The notes under the pieces are model-generated. The model saw only the letters and a list, made by a program, of their open reading frames with translations. It was not told the DNA's origin and ran no database searches. The translations under genes were made by a program, and so were the position numbers. From Micromonosporaceae bacterium (GTDB taxonomy: Bacteria > Actinomycetota > Actinomycetes > Mycobacteriales > Micromonosporaceae): a DNA stretch of 15,792 bases. Positions 13,230 to 15,792 of the stretch are shown here, in pieces (position 1 is the stretch's first letter; each line of letters starts with the position of its first letter). The stretch is from the NCBI GenBank assembly GCA_019689695.1, contig JADGHA010000042.1:1-15792 (forward strand), read 5' to 3'.

Positions 13230-13269
13230 GTTCACCGACGGGTCCGGTTTTCGTTTACCACCGTTCACC
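13230..13269. promoter_or_regulatory. PHO-box-like direct repeats upstream of senX3
   Basis: GTTCACC occurs at 13230-13236 and again at 13263-13269, exactly 33 nt apart, which is three 11-nt turns. GTTTACC lies at 13253-13259, and the weak unit GGTCCGG falls at 13241. GTTCACC in 11-nt direct repeats is the known binding unit of Streptomyces PhoP, the RegX3 counterpart. The location between gpm and senX3 fits autoregulation. The third unit is one base out of register. GTTAACC at 13178-13184 may be a further half-site. Confidence 0.6.
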
Positions 13270-13291
13270 GTCGGCCGCGCCGGGAGCCCGG

Positions 13292-14044
13292 TCAGCGGCC
13301 CTGGTTGGCGACCGCGGCGGCGGCTTCGACCGCCGCGTCCGGGTCCAGGTACGCCCCGCCCGGGATGAGCGGACGCAGGGTCGCCGGATCGAGGTCGTAG
13401 CGCAGCGGGATGCCGGTCGGGATGTTGAGCCCCACGATGTCCGCGTCCGAGATCCGGTCGAGGTGCTTGACCAGCGCGCGCAGCGAGTTCCCGTGCGCCG
13501 CGACCAGGACCGTGCGGCCCGCGCGCAGGTCCGGGACGATCGCGTCGTACCAGTACGGCAGCATCCGCTCGACCACGTCCTTGAGGCACTCGCTGCGCGG
13601 CATCAGCTCGGGCGGCAGGGCGGCGTAGCGCGGGTCGCCGACCTGGGACCACTCGTCGTTGTCGTCGATCGGCGGCGGTGGTGTGTCGTACGACCGGCGC
13701 CAGAGCATGAACTGCTCTTCGCCGTACTGCTCAAGGGTCTGCTTCTTGTTCTTGCCCTGCAGCGCGCCGTAGTGCCGCTCGTTGAGGCGCCAGGAACGGG
13801 TGACCGGGATCCACAGCCGATCGGCGACGTTGAGCGCCAACTCCGCGGTGCGGATCGCCCGGCGCAGCACGGAGGTGTGCACCACGTCCGGCAGCAGGCC
13901 GTGCTCGCGCAGCAGCTCGCCGCCGCGCCGCGCCTCGGCCTCGCCCTTGGCGCTGAGGTCCACGTCGACCCAGCCGGTGAACAGGTTCTTGGCGTTCCAC
14001 TCGCTCTCGCCGTGCCGCAACAGCACCAGAGTCCCGACACCCAT
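13292..14044 (-). CDS. gpmA: 2,3-bisphosphoglycerate-dependent phosphoglycerate mutase
   Basis: The protein has 250 residues, the usual length for the dimeric cofactor-dependent enzyme. It interconverts 3- and 2-phosphoglycerate in glycolysis and gluconeogenesis in the cytosol. LVLLRHGESEWNAKNLFTGW carries the catalytic His11, which is phosphorylated during the cycle. RLNERHYGALQGKNK (86-100) holds acid/base Glu89, and AAHGNSLRALVKHL holds the second histidine, His184. The start is ATG, preceded by AGGATGG as Shine-Dalgarno. Placement next to senX3-regX3 is conserved in mycobacteria (gpm1, Rv0489). The 3' end runs into the regulatory gap before senX3, so read-through into senX3 is possible. 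Confidence 0.97.
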   Translation of the reverse strand: MGVGTLVLLRHGESEWNAKNLFTGWVDVDLSAKGEAEARRGGELLREHGLLPDVVHTSVLRRAIRTAELALNVADRLWIPVTRSWRLNERHYGALQGKNKKQTLEQYGEEQFMLWRRSYDTPPPPIDDNDEWSQVGDPRYAALPPELMPRSECLKDVVERMLPYWYDAIVPDLRAGRTVLVAAHGNSLRALVKHLDRISDADIVGLNIPTGIPLRYDLDPATLRPLIPGGAYLDPDAAVEAAAAVANQGR

Positions 14045-14197
14045 GGCCCCATCCTGCCGTAGCCCGGAAACGGGGACGTACCCGGGCGACCGTGACGACC
14101 ACCACGCCGAAACTCGGATGACCGGAATCCCGGCCAGCCACTAGGTTGTAAGCCGCTGCATACCGAATGGGCGTTACACGATGCGACGGGGGACGGA
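14045..14197. other. Divergent gap between gpmA and the MFS gene
   Basis: The 153-nt gap should hold both promoters. On the plus strand TAGGTT (14142-14147) is a possible -10 for the MFS gene, with a leader of about 45 nt; TTGTAA (14146-14151) resembles a -35 but lacks a -10 at normal spacing. I see no clear gpmA -10 and no strong palindrome. Confidence 0.3.
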
Positions 14198-15472
14198 GTG
14201 CGGACGGCACGGGGGTGGATCCGCGAGACCGCCGGCGGCCTGCCGGCCACCTTCTGGTACCTGTGGACCGGCACCCTGGTCAACCGGCTCGGCGCCTTCG
14301 TCAGTCCATTCCTCGCCATCTACCTGACCACCCAGCGCGGCTTCTCCGCCGCACAGGCCGGCCTGGTGCTCGGCGGCTACGGGGCGGGCGCGGCCGGCGG
14401 CGTGCTGCTCGGCGGCGTGCTCGCCGACCGGTGGGGGCGGCGACGCACGCTGCTCACCGCGCATATCTCGGCCGCCGCGGCGATGCTCGTGCTGGGCTTC
14501 GCCCAGGACCGGTACGCGATCCTGGGTGTCGCGAGCCTGCTCGGGCTCGCCACCGAGATGGCCCGCCCGGCGTTCTCCGCGATGATGGTGGACATCGTGC
14601 CCGAGCGCGACCGGCTGCGGGCGTTCACGCTGAACTACTGGGCGATCAACGTGGGCTTCGCCTGCTCCGCGGTGCTCGCCGGCCTCGCCGCGGAGGCGAA
14701 CTACCTGTCGCTGTTCCTCATCGATGCCGCCACCACGCTGGTCACGGCCGGCATCGTCTGCGCCAAGGTCCGCGAGACCCATCCGGCCCGCACCGCTCGC
14801 CTGTCGACGAGGAGTACGGCGGAACCGGCAGACTCCGGCCTGCGGGTGGTCTTCGCCGACCGGGTCTTCATGGGGCTGGTCTTGCTGACCATGTTGCTGG
14901 CACTGCAGTTCATGCAGCACGTCGCCACCCTGCCCATCGCGATGCAGCAGGACGGCCTGTCGCCGGCCACCTACGGATCGGTGATCGCGCTCAACGGCGT
15001 CCTGATCGTGGCTGGGCAGCTCTTCGTGCCCCGGCTCGTCGGTGAGCACAACCGGTCGCGGGTCCTCGCCGTCGGCGCGGTGGTCACCGGCGCGGGATTC
15101 GGGCTGACCGCCTTCGCCGACCACGCCTGGCTGTACGCGTTGACCGTGCTGGTCTGGACCGTGGGCGAGATGATCAGTTCACCGTCCAACTCGACACTCG
15201 TCGCCGAGCTGTCGCCGGCCGCGTTGCGCGGCCGGTACCAGGGCGTGTTCTCGCTGGCCTGGTCGGCGGCGTCGTTCGGCGCGCCGATCGTCGGCGGCTT
15301 CGTGCAGGAGCACGCCGGGAACACCGTGCTGTGGCTGGGCTGCGCCGGGCTGGGCGTGGTGACCGCGGTAGGCCATTTGCTGTCCGGCCCGGCCCGGGAG
15401 CGCCGGGCGGCGCAGCTGCGGGCACCGCAACCGCCGGTACGCGAGGAGGCGATGGCGGCCTCCGCCGGCTGA
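14198..15472 (+). CDS. MFS transporter
   Basis: The protein has 424 residues and about 12 hydrophobic segments in two halves, split by a polar loop around 195-215. Motif A of the major facilitator superfamily appears between segments 2 and 3 as GGVLADRWGRRRT (72-84), and a proline/serine-rich segment lies at EMISSPSNS in the second half. The family exports or imports small molecules using the proton gradient; the layout resembles drug-efflux members, but the substrate is unknown. The start is GTG, with GGGGGACGGA directly upstream as a purine-rich ribosome-binding region. The hydrophilic C-terminal tail of about 30 residues is Arg/Ala-rich. It is divergent from gpmA and followed by a hairpin. 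Confidence 0.92.
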   Translation: MRTARGWIRETAGGLPATFWYLWTGTLVNRLGAFVSPFLAIYLTTQRGFSAAQAGLVLGGYGAGAAGGVLLGGVLADRWGRRRTLLTAHISAAAAMLVLGFAQDRYAILGVASLLGLATEMARPAFSAMMVDIVPERDRLRAFTLNYWAINVGFACSAVLAGLAAEANYLSLFLIDAATTLVTAGIVCAKVRETHPARTARLSTRSTAEPADSGLRVVFADRVFMGLVLLTMLLALQFMQHVATLPIAMQQDGLSPATYGSVIALNGVLIVAGQLFVPRLVGEHNRSRVLAVGAVVTGAGFGLTAFADHAWLYALTVLVWTVGEMISSPSNSTLVAELSPAALRGRYQGVFSLAWSAASFGAPIVGGFVQEHAGNTVLWLGCAGLGVVTAVGHLLSGPARERRAAQLRAPQPPVREEAMAASAG

Positions 15473-15712
15473 CCGCCCCAGGGCCGTCCCTGCTCGGTCT
15501 GCCGACATTCGACGGCCACGCTTCGTTTGACCTGCCCCAGCCTCTCTCCGAGCGCAGGAGCAGCGTGGCAAGAATCGGCTTCGAAGGTCACCCACCGTCC
15601 ATTGTGGATCTGAAAGGATCGGTATCCCATTCGCCACGCACCGTGTTCGGGAAGGCCAGGTATGTAATCCGGCCGCGACCGCAGCTTTCCGCTGGACAAT
15701 GGAGACACGTCG
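15473..15712 (+). other. Long untranslated gap after the MFS gene
   Basis: The 240-nt stretch has lower G+C than its surroundings in places and no coding frame that I trust. It contains the hairpin at 15482-15517 and, further on, AT-rich patches with weak -10 resemblance (TATGTA at 15661, TGTAAT at 15663). Minus-strand open frames across it have no family features. I see no recognisable riboswitch or RNA gene. Confidence 0.4.
15482..15517 (+). terminator. Nested hairpin after the MFS gene
   Basis: GGCCGTC (15482-15488) pairs with GACGGCC (15511-15517). Inside it TCGG (15494-15497) pairs with CCGA (15502-15505) around a TCTG loop. It starts 10 nt past the stop codon and is followed by ACGCTTCGTTT, weakly T-rich. 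Confidence 0.5.
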
Positions 15713-15792
15713 ATGCGACACGGCGGGGAGCGGCGACGACGTCCCCCGTTCGCGTCGCCGCTCTCGCCGCCCGCCCAGGTGGAGCCGCCCCC
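15713..15792 (+). CDS. Probable N-terminus of a gene cut by the window end
   Basis: An ATG at 15713 opens a frame that continues to the end of the window for 26 codons. GGAGA at 15701-15705 is 7 nt upstream, a good Shine-Dalgarno. The visible N-terminus is Arg-rich then Pro-rich (MRHGGERRRRPPF), suggesting a disordered or basic cytoplasmic start. Too little is present to name a family; a spurious frame cannot be ruled out. Confidence 0.45.
   Translation, partial: MRHGGERRRRPPFASPLSPPAQVEPP

Noticed and set aside
13273..13300. Hairpin GGCCGC...GCGGCC around the gpmA stop codon
   Set aside because: The stem includes the stop codon, has an internal mismatch and a very tight loop, and lacks a T run, so I do not call it a terminator.
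14971..15721. Minus-strand frames across the MFS 3' end and the following gap
   Set aside because: They overlap the well-supported MFS gene and show no recognisable domain or ribosome-binding site.

Overview
This is a chromosomal segment from a high-GC actinobacterium (about 70% G+C by eye). It has frequent GTG starts, a 33-residue actinobacterial small-subunit ribosomal protein, a SenX3-RegX3 pair and a DUF574-type SAM methyltransferase. The content suggests Micromonosporaceae or a relative, but the family-level guess is inference. I see no tRNA, rRNA, CRISPR array, insertion sequence or phage gene.

The backbone is an actinobacterial housekeeping block. Its order resembles Mycobacterium tuberculosis Rv0489-Rv0500B (from memory): gpm, senX3, regX3, a cysteine-rich protein divergent from an exopolyphosphatase, a TIM-barrel isomerase, an excisionase-type helix-turn-helix protein and a 33-residue ribosomal protein. 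Lineage-specific genes interrupt it.

Layout from left to right. 60-161 (-): ribosomal protein bS22. 345-557 (-): HTH regulator, followed by a hairpin. 721-1083 (-): DUF3140 protein. 1262-2110 (+): DUF574 SAM methyltransferase. 2228-5438 (-): three-gene MacAB-like export operon (adaptor lipoprotein, ATPase, permease) joined by two 4-nt GTGA overlaps. 5561-6481 (-): proline dehydrogenase. 6613-7176 (+): CGNR zinc-finger regulator, divergent from it. 7217-8032 (-) and 8048-8992 (-): isomerase and Ppx/GppA phosphatase, probably one transcription unit. 9067-9882 (+): cysteine-rich conserved protein, divergent from ppx. 9939-10901 (-): GlxA-type AraC regulator. 10959-13157 (-): regX3 and senX3. 13292-14044 (-): phosphoglycerate mutase. 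14198-15472 (+): MFS transporter. 15713-15792 (+): probable start of a gene that runs off the window.

Two regulatory signals stand out. Eight genes have a TANNNT-like -10 hexamer (one variant is CATAGT) exactly 6 or 7 nt before the start codon and no credible Shine-Dalgarno sequence, which is the layout of leaderless transcripts. The gap upstream of senX3 holds GTTCACC/GTTTACC repeats with PHO-box character, suggesting phosphate-responsive autoregulation of senX3-regX3; gpm, senX3, regX3 and ppx all belong to phosphate or phosphoryl metabolism. No wholly new multi-gene system is evident. The most interesting items are these signals, the repeat-bearing SenX3 tail, the candidate operators in divergent promoters, and the position of the proline dehydrogenase in the block.
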